Assembly (NCBI RefSeq): GCF_050948175.1
Contig: NC_135198.1
Coordinates: 3,919,001-3,983,000 of the forward strand
Length of the DNA stretch: 64,000 bases
Direction of reading: 5' to 3'
Source of the DNA: Xylocopa sonorina
Lineage: Eukaryota > Arthropoda > Insecta > Hymenoptera > Apidae
The notes below the pieces were generated by a model that saw nothing but the letters and a program-made list of their open reading frames with translations, ran no database searches and had not been told where the DNA came from. Position numbers and translations under genes: made by a program. Positions 25,501 through 38,400 of this stretch are shown here, piece after piece (within the stretch, counting starts at the first letter, position 1; every line of letters starts with the position of its first letter).

Positions 25501-25785
25501 ACCTCGAGACGATCAAATAGATTTTACACCGTTCCGAGACGTTAATCGCGCGTTTGACAGAGAACTAACAGCTGACAGGCTAGGTGTGTGACGGATGGAC
25601 TTAAAATTTACCTTCATCGTGACAACTCCTGGTAAATTCGCCGAGCGCAGTAGTTCGGCAACTTTGATCACCGGCACATTGTCACTCTCGGTGTTCTCGC
25701 AGCAATAACTAAAAATGTCCTCGTAATATTGATGTTCGGTCATCGTTAGGTGAAGGCTCGCCATCGTGATCGAATCCCAATCCAT
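22595..25785 (-). CDS. REPS1: RalBP1-associated Eps-domain protein (REPS family endocytic adaptor)
   Basis: Cytosolic adaptor that in animals links RalBP1/Ral signalling to clathrin-mediated receptor endocytosis. Five exons on the minus strand: 25785-25612, 25102-23821, 23731-23667, 23231-23030 and 22779-22595. Phases agree and give 635 residues. Domain order: N-terminal EH1 (about 15-120, TEHQYYEDIFSYC ... QFFVLLKLVAAHQAG), split by intron 1; acidic/Ser-rich linker; EH2 (about 233-326, IISDEQREYYAAQF ... IWQLADITRDGALSLQEF) with a calcium-type EF loop of D285 to E296; Pro-rich stretches with PPPPPPPRP (about 445-480); C-terminal coiled coil (LQELREKNAELRLVCEELTH), the usual RalBP1-binding end. 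The acceptor of exon 4 was chosen at 23231 because the earlier AG sites break the frame. Both EH domains make the assignment firm. Confidence 0.92.
23292..23499. mobile_element. piggyBac-type MITE inside a REPS intron
   Basis: A 208-bp segment starts TTAACCCTTCCGCGGACA and ends TGTCCGCGAATGGGTTAA; 16 of 18 terminal bases are complementary. TTAA occurs at both ends and there is no ORF. It sits in REPS intron 3 and resembles the ends of the 132-560 element (CCCT ... GGAC). Confidence 0.7.
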
Positions 25786-25867
25786 CTTGGCGACAAGTTA
25801 CAACGGAGCAATGAACCGCTTCTACACTCGTTACGTGCAAACTGGCTCCGTTCTCCTTTCCGTACTC

Positions 25868-25884
25868 TCCTCTCTCTCTCTCTC

Positions 25885-25923
<39 letters not shown>
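25868..25923. repeat. (CT)n/(GA)n microsatellite in the REPS 5' region
   Basis: About 56 bp of nearly pure CT repeats on the + strand, hence GA on the transcribed strand. It begins 83 bp upstream of the REPS start codon, so it lies in the 5' UTR or core promoter. GA repeats are binding sites for GAGA-factor-type proteins in insects; a role here is only inferred. Confidence 0.85.
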
Positions 25924-25927
<4 letters not shown>

Positions 25928-26974
25928 CCCTCGTTTCTATCCCTCTACGTCGTTGTCCTTCCGTTTTTGACACGGTCTGCTTCACAGGACGGTCGTGATC
26001 AGTACGCGGTCACATCGCACGATAATATTTATGAGTACGATAAATCGTAGGAGAATTTAAGACACACCGTTCACAGACTACACCCCGTGCATCACGAAAT
26101 TACCGCTCGACGGCCATCTTTCTGTCCCCTCGGTTCTGTTTGACATTATTATAATCTATCTGCGCACACTACACGAACCGCACGACTGACATTTCTACGG
26201 TATGTGCGCATTAACTTTATAGGATTATAATGCCAGTGCGACGCCTGCGCAGTTCTCTCGCGGTATCGCGGGACTTTTCAAATACTCTTTCAAATCGTTC
26301 CATTCTCGTCCCATCCTTTATTTGTGCTACAGTACAATTTGTTTATTATAATACCTTTCTTCTTTCTATTCTCTTCTAGTGTATCTCATGTTTATCGATC
26401 AAATTACAAGCGAGAAATTACATTATTCTTATAATATTTTATTCGTCTTCACTACTTTCGTTTAATCCGGTTTTAAATCTTGTTTAATACGTGAATAATC
26501 GCGTGTTCTCATGTTTTAGAGTTACTATTTTCTGTTGTACAATATGAGCAATACAAAATACCAAATAACTATCATCCTGTTCGTCCGATTTAAGATGTAA
26601 TATCTTATAGGAATGTGTATCGGAAGTGTGTGTATTGGAATACTTAACGTTTAAACTTTCGCTTCTTTAAGAATAAACGAAAAAATGTTTTCTGTTTTGT
26701 TTAACGGATTAAATTGCATTGCGAGAAAGAAGAAAATCCGTAGAACGCTTACTTAACTGATGCATGACTAGAGAGCGTTATTACGATCGATTCTTACAGG
26801 TATACTTGATTTCGAATCTAACAGTTTTAGGCAAATTCAATGTAATTAGTTATCCGTTAATCTCTAATAGTAATATAAATTGCTGATGCATAATGGGATA
26901 TAACCGCGAACTAAAGCCACAATAATTCTTCGAGTACGATTTTCGGTGTCGCGGAAAAGCATATACAAATGGTA
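25924..26974. other. REPS promoter region and 3' flank of the bromodomain gene
   Basis: No coding region. The right part should be 3' UTR of the minus-strand bromodomain gene; a reverse-strand AATAAA lies at 26438-26443, about 530 bp past its stop. The REPS promoter is expected around 26.0-26.25 kb, a locally more GC-rich stretch. Confidence 0.45.
26438..26443 (-). terminator. Possible poly(A) signal of the bromodomain gene
   Basis: TTTATT on + reads AATAAA on the minus strand, about 530 bp downstream of the stop at 26975. A second reverse AATAAA at 26317-26322 is an alternative. Confidence 0.35.
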
Positions 26975-29900
26975 TCATATGTTTTCGGTGACCGAAGAAG
27001 GCGAACTTTTTCTCGTGTTGCCGTAACGTCCAGTTACCGGTTTTTGCCCAGCATTCTTAAATCGGTGCAGCACTGGCGAACTTTCCCTTGGACTACCACT
27101 AATGTTATCGAAGTCCCAACTCGCGAAATGCTCTTCGAATAGTTCATCGAGTTTCTTCGATAGCGTTTCTATTATTTTCACTCGATCATGATCATCCTGC
27201 GTAGAAGTATTCAAAGAATGTTAGAAACTAAAACCCTGAACGGCAATTAACAGTCACGCAACACTACACATTCTCCGTATAAACCTTTGTACGTTCATGG
27301 TAATTCATTGATGATTTGCATGTGAATCGAATTAACACGTTCAGCGCAATGTTGAGATATATCGCGAAGAAGTCTCTACGATTTTTAATGAATAAATAAA
27401 TCTCGACGACACCGGAATTGATCGATCGTTAAGAAAATTAATTTTGAATATCTATCAACTGTGTCAGAGGCCACATGTAAGTAGAACTCGTTACTGATGA
27501 CATGCCAACATTCACGCTGGATGTGTTAATTAAATTTTCAACAAGGTTAGCAAAAATTAGCGAATTGATAAATAAGACTGAGGCTTACACTAACCTTATG
27601 ATATAATTTTGAATTATGAACAATACGACGAAAGTCTCTAACCGCGTGTTCTACCTTGTGGTAAACTCGATTCTTTAGTTTGTACTCTACGGTTTCCAGG
27701 AACATTGGACTTTTAATGACTTTGCAGTAGTCCTCGATCTAAAAGGAATAACTAAACATTTTATTCATTCCTCGATAAAATATCTGTTTGGCACCAGAGT
27801 ACCGCGTTTTGGCTCAAAAATATCTAATAAATTAGGTAGATATTTTACATTTTAGTTTATGCATATATTCTTGATTTTCTTTCGAGCCAATGCTTAACTT
27901 TTTTGGCAATGCATATGATAGTCTTATAGAGAAACTAACCGTATATGCAGACGACTGAGTACTATTTCCCGAAGACGGACACTTGAACACTTCCGCTTCC
28001 TCCATTTCCCAAACTGTTTGATGTATCGTTTCTAACTTGCTAAGCGCGAGTGGACTAAGACTCTGTTTCCGTTTAGAGCTGTACCATACAGACCAGCCTC
28101 TATCACTGGCTTTCCCACCAAATTTCCCATCTAAAAACTCTACGCATCCAACACTTTCCTTCTTCTTACCATTTTTCATCGAACTCGTAGGTTTCGATGT
28201 TTCCTCAACCGGAGAATCGGGCACTTCGTAACCTTTCACCGTTTTCTTCCCAGAACACTTGCGAGATCTATTGTGCAAAAGATAGTGGGACCTCTCGAGG
28301 TCCTTTCTTTGACACTTGCGCCTAGGGATCGGCATCACGGTGCTGCAAATCGTCGATACATCGGTGATGTTCAATTTGCTTTTCTTGCAGAACTCTTTCT
28401 TCTCCGAGAACGATGCACTCAAGGATGCGCAGCGTCGCACAGTCTCGGAATAAGTGGCTTTCCCTACGACGCGCTCCGTTTCCTCCGATGTAGCTTGCTC
28501 GTTGTTCAACGAGACGCACGAACTTTTCCTCGAACAGATGGTCTGCTGAAGATTTTTCACCGTGGTGGTTGTCGCCATGGTTGTCACGGTACCGCTTGCC
28601 ACCAACGAAACATGGGGGGCTGTATGTTCGTTTTCCGTCGCGGAGCTGTTCGACGATCCCGAACTATGCGGTACAGCGCTGCTTTTTCGACGTTTCTGCT
28701 TGTTAGCCATGTTAGCGTTGTTCAAAGTTTTGATTAACCACGAGTCCGTTTTTACGTTCATTTTACTAGAACCTGTTAATGGGTAGCTGCATAAAATATT
28801 GCGATGTTTAATGCTGGAAGAACGGAAGTACCGTCTTAATACGTCAGCGAACATACATTTTTCTTTACTTATTGACGTGTAAAAACCGAAAGGTAAAGAT
28901 AATGTTTCGTTATAAAACGAACTCTCTGTCGTTATTAGTTTTGATGTATGTTTATTAATTTAGGTTGACCTCCATTATGGACACATCGTAGACCAAAATG
29001 GTCATCATCAAGACCACCAATTTACTTCTAATTCAACTAGTTCATATTTTTACTTGTTGATTACAAAAATGATATTATAGAAACAAATCAATGGTTTCAA
29101 GGATTTTACGTTGACCATCTCAACCCGTTAAAATCAATTCTGTATCATAAAGTTCAGAAAGCTCTCAAATTTTCCGTCCTTCAATTATTAAAAAGTAATC
29201 TAATTCTATTTCAATTAATTAATTAAAATATCTCATTGTATATTAAATGTAGAACATATAGAATATACACTTTACCATTTGCTAAAACGGCGTGTGAAAA
29301 AAGTCAAGCTAAAAAAAATACTCATCCGATAGAAATAATCGTTGAACTACGCTTTAACTGATTGCGATCATTACCGTTTTTATTACCAGATAACTGCGAT
29401 ACTTCGTTGATACTTGTATTGGGTGAGAACCGATTAGTGGAGCCTGAGTCATCCTCGGACGCTTCGTAACTCGATACACCCCCGCAGCCATTTTTATTCT
29501 CCTTTAAATTTGCCGAGAAACTGTCTTCCAATTTCTGCTGTTCTTGCATCACTCGCGACTGTGAGTCACCGTCGTTCTCATCCTTCTTAATGTCCTCATC
29601 CTTGTCATCGACGTCAACTTCATCGATCCCCTTCTTCTTGAAAACAGCGTCCTCCTTCACGTTCAACGCTTCTAACAGAATTTCAGCCGACGCGCAGGCC
29701 GCCTTCCAAGTGACATCCTCGGACACCGTGTAGCTGGACACGTCGGACCGTTTCAGGATCCTGGGCGAATTCTCGAGAGAGAACGTGGATGGTGGTACTA
29801 TCGGGGTTGCCGGGAACGGTAGTTTCCTCGTCGCGTTTGCAGGATTGTTAACACCGGTGGCCACAGGGGTCTTGATGGATCGAGGAACAGGCGTTGACGA

Positions 29901-32900
29901 TGTTGCAGCGCAAAACGCTTTCTCTTTATTACCGTAATAACCGCGATGATTGTTCAAGGACCCGTTGGCAACGTTCCGAGAGGTCGAGCTCTCCAAACGG
30001 CGGTTAGATCTCCGCTGGTGCCTCTTCTTTGGCACGTTGTAGCTACCTGGTTTCATGTACACTCGAACATCCTCGGAGCTGTCGTACTCCTCGGGGATTT
30101 GTTGCACTTGCACGCGGTTATTGATCAAATTATACGCGTTCCACGGTGTTGCCTGGACGGTTTGCATGCTCTGCAGCGTCTGGAATTGCCGGTTCGCATC
30201 GATTTGTAGCTGCCTGATGCAATTACCGAGGTTCACGGTGTTCTTCGACATTTCCGCGCGAGACTGCCCACGTGGCATAACGGTTTCTGCATTCGCGTCC
30301 GCCAAGTTCACGAACGCCGTTTGCCGGTTCTCAGTGTTTCTCATGCTGGCGAACCAGGCTGACAGATTGGCGGTCATCTCCTCCGACGATTTCTCGGGGA
30401 CACTCGGCTCGATCTGGCTGAGCAAGGTCATCTTGTCTTTTGGCACGGTGGCTAACTCCAACTGACCCGTCGACGATTTGCCAACGTACACTAAATCCGT
30501 ATTTAGCTTGTTCCCTTGATTTTGCTCGAAGCCTTTCGAACCTTTACCACCATAATCTCCAGCATATGGAGGAGCCATGGCGTAATTAGGATAAAAATTG
30601 TCGTGCTCGTTACCGGGAGGATAATACATGGATTCTAGGTTAACCGGAGGGTTCAGAAACGACGATTCGACTCTCGAGAAATTTTGAGCACAATTACTGT
30701 CGCAATTGTCATTTAACTGCCTCTGCATTCTGAACATGGCGTCCACGTTCTCGTGCGGTGGGACCTTGTTCTCGGATAAATCCTGCTTCTCCTTCAACAG
30801 CCATTGTCTGGATGGGTCTTGGTTGTTCTCCGTAAGAACTTTGCTTCTGAGGTGAAAAAACTCCGCGTTCAATGATTGCGCCGATGCGTCGACTTTCCCA
30901 GAGGATGCACATCCTCTCGAGCGAAATCTAGCGTTCGCTTGAGCTCCAGACTCCGCTTGCCCTAGGAAAACGTCAGGCGCGGATTTCGCGCTGTCCATTG
31001 CCATCAGATTCTCAGTAACGGTCCACTTACTTCGCAACTTCGATTCTTTCTGAGACTGTTTCTCCTGGCTGACGTTGTACAGACCAAAGCTTCGCAGACC
31101 CGCGGTGGACGACTGTCCGCCATTACAAGCGGCTTCCTCACCGTCTGTTTTACCATCCGATTTCTGTCTAGACGCGTTCGAAGCCGCGGACGGATCGAAC
31201 AAATCGCGGTTCGTGTACACTGATACGTCTCCTGGAAAAGAGGCACCGAATGACTCTGGTTTTTGCTCGAAACTCGAATTGTCGCCGCTCTCTTCGAGCC
31301 TCAAGAAAGTCTGGACGATCTGATTCAGCAGCTCGTGCGTACTCTCCTCCCATAACCGGAAGCATCGGATCAGATCGCAGTCGAATTTGTCGCTCAAGCT
31401 CGGATAGTGTTGCTTGTTCAGGTAATTGTCGAGGATGAGCCAACCGTTGCTAATGCGCAACAACGCGTTTATCAAATCGCTGACGAAGATGCGGTCCCCA
31501 GCGAAAATCGGGAAACAGGTGGAGGATTTGGTGACCGCTGTCTTAGTGGCGGCGGATAGGTTCCTCAACCAGCCGCATTTGGGATTCGTTTTCGAGCTGT
31601 TGTCCAGCACGATCTCAGCCTCCGTGCATCCCCAATAAACAATTTTACGCAGCAGTTCCGGATACTGGCCTCTGTCTACACACGGACCATCCGTTTGGAT
31701 GGCGATCGACGAGCCACTTCCGTAATCCGCGCAGAACTCGGTGAACCAAGTGTTTTTATTCGACGCGGTGTCCCTAGCCCCGCTGAACAACGTCGTTGAA
31801 TTTGATTTATCGTTCTTCGTCTCTTCCTTGCTGACGTCGTTCGATGATATATTGCAAAGCGCGGAGACCATTTTCTCGGCTTCGATCGTGAAATCGAAGC
31901 TGGCCGAGGACTCGTCGGAGTACTGTTCTTCCTGGGTTTTCGTGGACACGGTCGATGCAACTTTCTCCAGGGTGTTCGTACCTGTTTCTCGACTGGTCTC
32001 GCCGTCGGTAGTCGTCTTCGCGCGAAACAGATTGTTGGGGGAAGACGCGACAGTTTGAGACGGCCATTCGTTGTAACTTTCAGGAGTTATGGGTGCAATT
32101 TGGGAGCTGCTGGTGGTGGTGGGCACTTTGGTCTTAATGGGCGACGCTCTAGGAGGTGGTGCGTCGAGAGTGTTGGACGATGCTGCAGATTTATCGCTGT
32201 ACAAGCCACCGAGGACCAGATTCGCTGGTGGATTAGGGAAGATTTGATTAGAGGGCAGTGTTTGGACAGGGCCTGCGGCCTGGTTGCTCGCGAAATTTGT
32301 CGTTGTCGCATAAGGACTGATATTGGAGAACTGATACGCTGAATTGGCGTTAACTGGTTGCAAGTTACAGGTGTTCGTGGGTGGCACGTTGTAATAGCTG
32401 CCGTGCGCTGGTTGTTCTTGTTGCTGTTGCTGAATATTTTGCCGGTCTGGGACCAAACAGTACGTTTGCACTTCCGGGGGCTTAAAGTAGGGCTGCGGTA
32501 TTAACGTGACTCCGGAATTGTTGTATTGATCACCGGAAAAACTGCCATGCGTGTACGTCGAGGAGGCAATTAAAAACGATGCGGTAGGCGCTGGAGGTGG
32601 GGCATTGTTCGTCGTCTGATCGTATAGAACCAAAGGCTTCGAGTTGTATGATAATTGTTGCTGTTGCTGCGGCTGGCAATATTGCTGATTTCGTACGAGC
32701 TTATTCTTCGGTAGCCATCTGCTGCTTTTGCCTAGATTCATGAATGAGTTTATACGAAAAGCACGATCCATAATGAATACTTTGATTGCTTCCAAGTATT
32801 ATTTTTTTTATTTAAAAAAATCAGGTATATAAAAAAGGTAAGAAAAGGTTTTATTAACCTGGGATTAAAAATGAAGCGAGTAATTGTCAAGGATCAGATT

Positions 32901-33236
32901 TGTAATACTTTTTTTTTTAACCACTTCTTTATCTATCAATTACGTCATAATTTGCTTATCAAAGTAGAATGCAGGATGAGTTCGAGAGGTAAACGTATTT
33001 ACACCTTGTACATGCAAAGGGACAGGATTGGTGAGGCCAGCGCTACGTTGCGCCCCTTGATAGATGCACGAGGGATGCAGGCCACTTCCGTATTGCTGAA
33101 GAGTTAACGTCGGGTTAGCGATAGGACCGTAAAGAATTTGTTGCTGCTGTGGGTGGAGGAGGGACGACGGGGTTGACGTAGACGGAATCGAAGATTGTAT
33201 GGACGATCGATTAGCTCGTGCAGCTATGGGGTGCAT
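26975..33236 (-). CDS. Large disordered protein with C-terminal TIF1-like bromodomain
   Basis: Probably nuclear. Five minus-strand exons fit in phase: 33236-33005, 32788-29387, 28772-27940, 27738-27595 and 27196-26975, for 1,610 residues. Order: Gln/Ser/Pro-rich start (HPQQQQ); long low-complexity part with NTPP, poly-Q and Ser runs; a more ordered block at LRKIVYWGCTEAEIVLDN through GWLILDNYLNKQHYPSLSDK; acidic, Lys-rich section (DEVDVDDKDED); basic KQKRRKSS; bromodomain (about 1450-1575) with LSPLALSKLE, YCKVIKSPM, VRDFRRIVHNSKLYHK and LDELFEEHF. His1536 replaces the Asn that anchors acetyl-lysine. Alternative: two genes. Exon 2 read through its donor ends in TGA at 29322, and the bromodomain part could start at its own Met (28854 or 28760). 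The exon 1 to 2 acceptor has a poor pyrimidine tract. The bromodomain is firm and the joining is likely. I do not recognise the N-terminal family. Confidence 0.65.
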
Positions 33237-35414
33237 GGTCCACCTAACCCCGATTCAAGAACGATCTTCTCGCTGTCTTCTCGCTTTTCAACGTCTGTTT
33301 AAACAACGAAATTGCTCGATGTAATTATTTATTGTACACACGTATGATTTATAGTCTCGAACTCGCACGATCGACTATTAAAATAAAATTAAAAAAAGTT
33401 GCGTTCCAACAAACCGTACGGATAGTTAACAATATTTTGTATAAACGAAATGAACCTAGTCACTATGTCAGTCGTTGTCAGACGTGGCGTTAACCTTAAG
33501 TACACTTTTCTCTATCTCGTTTTATGTGTATATATGTATACAATGGATTCCATTTTTACCTGATAGTGGAATACTCTTTTGCTCTTCTTAAATAAACCAT
33601 TGGCGTTCGAACGTGCAGACGTAACAAGGTAAATGGCCACTAAACGAGTCACGAATTAAAGGGACTGTGCTCACAGGGGCGATAATCAGAGAAAATCATA
33701 TTGAACTTAAACATGTACGTATCGAAGAACGTAGAAAGGAAAGAATTTGAAACTCTCGGAAAGACTGAACTTGCGGTTAAATTAACGAATTCGACGTTGA
33801 TACACGCTTATCCAAAATCGATTCAACCCTTCCTCTGAGTTAGTAAATGTACATGTCAGCGTTCCTTCGTGTAAAGACTGCCTCTCTTTCTCGTTTTCTC
33901 CACGACGAAAAGAAATCGAAACTCCTTGCGAACGTGAAACGACGAAACTTATATGTACATATCGAAAGAGGAATGATACAAATCTACGAAACGATAGTCA
34001 CAACGAACACAGCGACGAAAAATGGCAGATTACTGGCTGCACGGCTGAAACAATGAAACGAGAGAAAAATTTGACGTACGTCTCGGGAATTTTTATTTTC
34101 ACGAAGTACCTGACACAATTAATAGATATATCTACTTCGCTCGTTAGTGTTTAATAAATAGTAATATTGCTGACATCGTTAAATTATATGATACATGAAA
34201 TGCACATCCTGGGATCGAGTTTGCAGACAGAACGTAAGATTACAAAATTTAGTAGTCCTACGACGATCTTTATTGCTCGTGTATAAATAATTACAATCGG
34301 TAATTTTCACTTTATTGAGATACAGGTAGGATGAAAATTTCCGTTTCGATCGATGCGAGATTTTGATCTCGCCTTTTCGTTTGCCAGATATGAATGGTTT
34401 CGCGTAACGTTTGACAGGACAAAGGAAAATAACAGACCCTGTATTTTCCACAACGGCAACCCTAATATATTTCCCACGCCTCGCAGAAGAACGTATCGTA
34501 CATATGCTCCGTTTCATTTCCCGCGAACGTTTCGTAACATCGTATAGACTTTCAACAATTTGTGTAATTGTTTACATAGTATGTGATATATATATATATT
34601 AATTATTTTTCTACGCAGAAAAATTGTCAAGTGAACACAATGTGACTGCAGTCACACCTTCAGCACCTAAATGGGAGGTTCCCAAGAAGAATTATTGCAT
34701 GATCGAGGAGTGCTCGCCAAGCTGTTCGACATTTCGCGAAAAAGTACCAAAAAATCATACCGTTCCTGAATCCCTGTACCATTTCACGGTGAAATCTTAT
34801 CGTTCGATTGGGAACTTTGATACGAACGTTCATCGCGGCATAATTTCACGTAAAACGGTCCCAACATTAAAACATTTACATTTTTCATTTATCTTTTCAT
34901 ATTATAAATCGTCTTTGACTCGTTATACTTTCTCTGGAGTTATTTATATAATAATCGATACCAAGATAAACACGAATATCCTCACACGTCATATTTCACT
35001 TGAAAACGTTCAGGTAATCAGGAACCAGCGTGCATGTCTCATCTAAAACTACGATAATCTCCAACCAATCGACAGGAGGAAGCCACTGCATTGTCTCTTC
35101 TAATTCCGAATAGAACATATTCCCATGGACGAACTCCTTCGTCCATTTGGAGTAATCTCGAGATCGCCAGCAAAGACCATCGCGTGAAAGATCTAGACGA
35201 AGAGTTCGATCCGCTACGAGTGTACGCAACGTATTATTGCATCGAAACGTATTATTGCATCGAAACGTATTATTGCTCCATTTCACACGCTGTCGCGTGT
35301 TTCTGTGTTCTTCGAGGATGTCGAATGCGATGTCACGAAGTTGTTCGTACGGTGCTGACGATCTCGAACGCGTCTGATCGTAGACTGGTCGGGAGTATGC
35401 TAAATTTCTCAACA
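33237..35414. other. 5' flank of the bromodomain gene and 3' flank of Ly6 gene A
   Basis: No firm gene. The left part should hold the promoter of the minus-strand gene ending at 33236. The right part is likely 3' UTR of Ly6 gene A. A + strand segment at 34624-34750 reads as a Cys-containing peptide (VPKKNYCMIEECSPSC) after an acceptor-like CTACGCAG, but no partner exon was found. Confidence 0.35.
35231..35276. repeat. 18-bp tandem repeat, 2.6 copies
   Basis: GTATTATTGCATCGAAAC occurs twice exactly (35231-35248, 35249-35266) and then partially. It lies just downstream of the Ly6 gene A stop codon and is probably in its 3' UTR. Confidence 0.85.
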
Positions 35415-38400
35415 TTAATTACGGATGAATGCTAGAAGAACACTGCCGAGGGCGCAAGACAGTATCAAAGTTGTGGGCGGTAAAACGTTCGGTGTCGCCG
35501 CGTTGCAAAAGTCTGTCAGACACGAGCAGACCTCTTGACGACCGCCGAAGCCGCTTCTCTGGTAACACTTGCCCTTGTAGTTCGACTCGTCCCATCCGCA
35601 AGTTCGTATCACTCGCGTGTCAGGTGGAACTGTTCCAAACACAAGTAACGATTAAACTCGGTATCATTCGTCGATAATACGATACGGTGTAATTAATAGC
35701 TAGCTAGCTGTGCCCATAAATTATATCAGTTGTTCCGCGTATGCATAATATCCGATTGCTCTGATTAATATTTGTATATAAAACGTATTACTTATCAACT
35801 GGGGTGTTGCACCGTGCTATTGTAATGTGTTTGGGCACGTCGTCCATTTGCTGCTCTAAAGAAACTATATATTTATTGGAATTTTATGTTAAATTTTTGC
35901 TATTTGCTTTTAGAATTTCTAAAGATTAGGATATTTTAATTTATTCTAATAGTTATTAAAATAATTTGGTTCTTTAAATATTAGGAGTTCTACTGTGCGA
36001 TAATTCAAGGCGTTCAAATTTGTCTTCTGGAAAAGCATGATTCCTGAAGTAGATCTATCATTATTGCATCAAGTGAACGATATGTCGTGGTTTGCCACAG
36101 TGTAATAAGGATACCGCGGTAATCTAGGTTAAACCGGTGATAACGTACTATGACATTAATATATTAAACTTTAATCCTCTAAGTGACGGGTATTGTCAAT
36201 ATTATTGCCGTTACGTAGACACACCACTTCTTTAAGTGTTTTACATTTAAAACGCACTTTCGTAGCTACGCCAGACAAACAAATACAAGCAAGAGTGACT
36301 AAAAGAGTAAACAGAAGAATATATGAAATTGGCGATAATCAGTTTTATAATGATATTATCGATGAAATAATCAACTAAATAACATAAATCTTAGTCGTTT
36401 AAGTGACTAGTATTATCATTAATATTATTGCTGCTACGTGTTGTTAGTTTTTATTTTTTTAATGTATTTATTTGTGGTACCAATCAAGAAATTAAATACT
36501 GAGATTGGAATAATAATTTTGCAGAGAGAAGAAATAAACAATGCCGCTTACGTCCATTAACGCTGAACTCGATAACTTGCGTAATCTTTCGACACATTGT
36601 AAACTGCGAGCCACCCTTCAGATCGGAACAGTCTTTCTTGAGGGCATCCGGTGGATGTTCGTCGGCGCATCGGCTGTCATTGTGGCTGTTGCAAAGATAA
36701 CATTGCAACGCATTTATACCTAGGACACAATAATTCGATCAAGTATCATTCAGACCATATTTTCAATCTCCTCTTCTCAATTATATTTTTCTTAACATTT
36801 TTCAAATTTGACTCTCTCATACTTCATTAAAATATTGTTTCGCTATAATGCAGGTTTTAAAAAGAGATTCAAAAATATTTCTCTGTCAAAGGCTTTGCAA
36901 CATCGTGTCATGTTCAAAATAAAAATACTTTTATGCATTTATTGTATTCTGCAAACTTGATAATCTCAATAATTAGCTTCACAACGACTTAGAATACGTT
37001 GTTATGAATATTATTGACCGTTCGATAAGAGAGGTCAGTTCGAAACGAAAGTAATACGCTGATTAAAACTCTCGCGTTGATTATGGAACCATCTATCTTC
37101 AAATGCGTTTTATGTCGTCATTTCACAAACTCACGACTTCTCATCCGTACATACATACGTACACGCGTTTGTTTATTCATCGCCATTAAATTTAGCGAGG
37201 CAAACATTCGAAAACATCCTACGTTGCCTACGACGAAGGGTTCATCGTACCTGCGACCCTAACTGATATAAAAATCAATGCAGCTATTTGCCCTAAAAAA
37301 GCACAGCCACGATAAGTTTATCCCGCTTGTCTTCGCGTTCTAATCTTGTTTCAGCGATCATTCACACTATCCGCTATAAGAGGACGTAAAGGTTGAACGA
37401 TTGAACAACAGCTTGTGTAACAAGCGTACATATCTTTGACAAACAGTGATCCAAAAAGAGGATTCTAGCGAGAATTCCATACGTTGGAGGAGAAGAGCAA
37501 TTGAACACACACAAATGTTGGGTGACTTCCAACATCGATGTAACACATTACATAAATGCACACTTCCCGTTTTTACATGGACGATGTATATTCAAAGTTG
37601 CACACACGGACGGGAATCTTGTGGGAAAACGGAGACTGCCTTGCGCATAGCACGTCGTCATCGATTTCACTAACGTTTGCACCATCGCGTTTGGTTAAAT
37701 TAGATCGCTGAATCGATGATGGCACACCTCGAACTCCTGCAGAGGTTCGATCATGGAAACGCACCACGGATCGCCAGATATTTTAATACACGCGATATAC
37801 CATGGCACGGCTGTCGTTATTGTTAAATCGGTCGTGTCACTAGCACCGCGAATTAAACACTCCTCTCGCACGAGGAAGCGACGTGATCCACTTTTCAAAT
37901 GGGTTGTACCATCGTTTTATTGACGAGGGCCGGACGGAAGGGAGCGTGAACGAATATAGGGGACGTGGGACGAGACTAATATCGAATTGACTCGCTAATG
38001 AAATAAATATTAGCGATACTATTCCATCACCGTTTTATTTAATCGTTGCATGAAAATAACACTGTCCCAAACGAAACTCCAATTTCAACGGAAAAAAAAC
38101 AAGAAAGTAGTAAAACGAAGCACAATGTGGACGTTCTGAGCAACTCCAACACCTTTCGATTGACTGATTTATCACAAGCACACAAGCAAAAGCGAACGTT
38201 ACGACTCGGGAACAGGATTATTCGCGAAATAGAAAAAAGAAATAGAAACTACCGAACGAAGTACCGCGATTGGATCGAGAAAGGACACCGGGATCGATAG
38301 GAAGCAGTCGCCTCGTAAACCGTGTCCCCGATCGTTGAACCAAGCAGACCCCAGGGAGGACTCGACGGCCGTAGACGCTTACCATAAAGACTGAGAATGA

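Noticed and set aside
28037..28737. Long + strand ORFs opposite the bromodomain gene
   Set aside because: Shadow frames of the Ser/Arg-rich minus-strand coding exon; no independent motifs.
29946..32342. Several + strand and alternative minus frames within the large disordered exon
   Set aside because: They overlap a 3.4-kb open minus frame that joins neighbours in phase; base composition explains them.
34624..35046. + strand ORF with NYCMIEECSPSC
   Set aside because: Starts after an acceptor but no upstream exon or in-frame donor partner was found; it lies in the probable 3' flank of Ly6 gene A.
34996..35415. 139-codon minus-strand ORF containing NNTFRC repeats
   Set aside because: Created by the 18-bp tandem repeat downstream of the Ly6 gene A stop; no family features.
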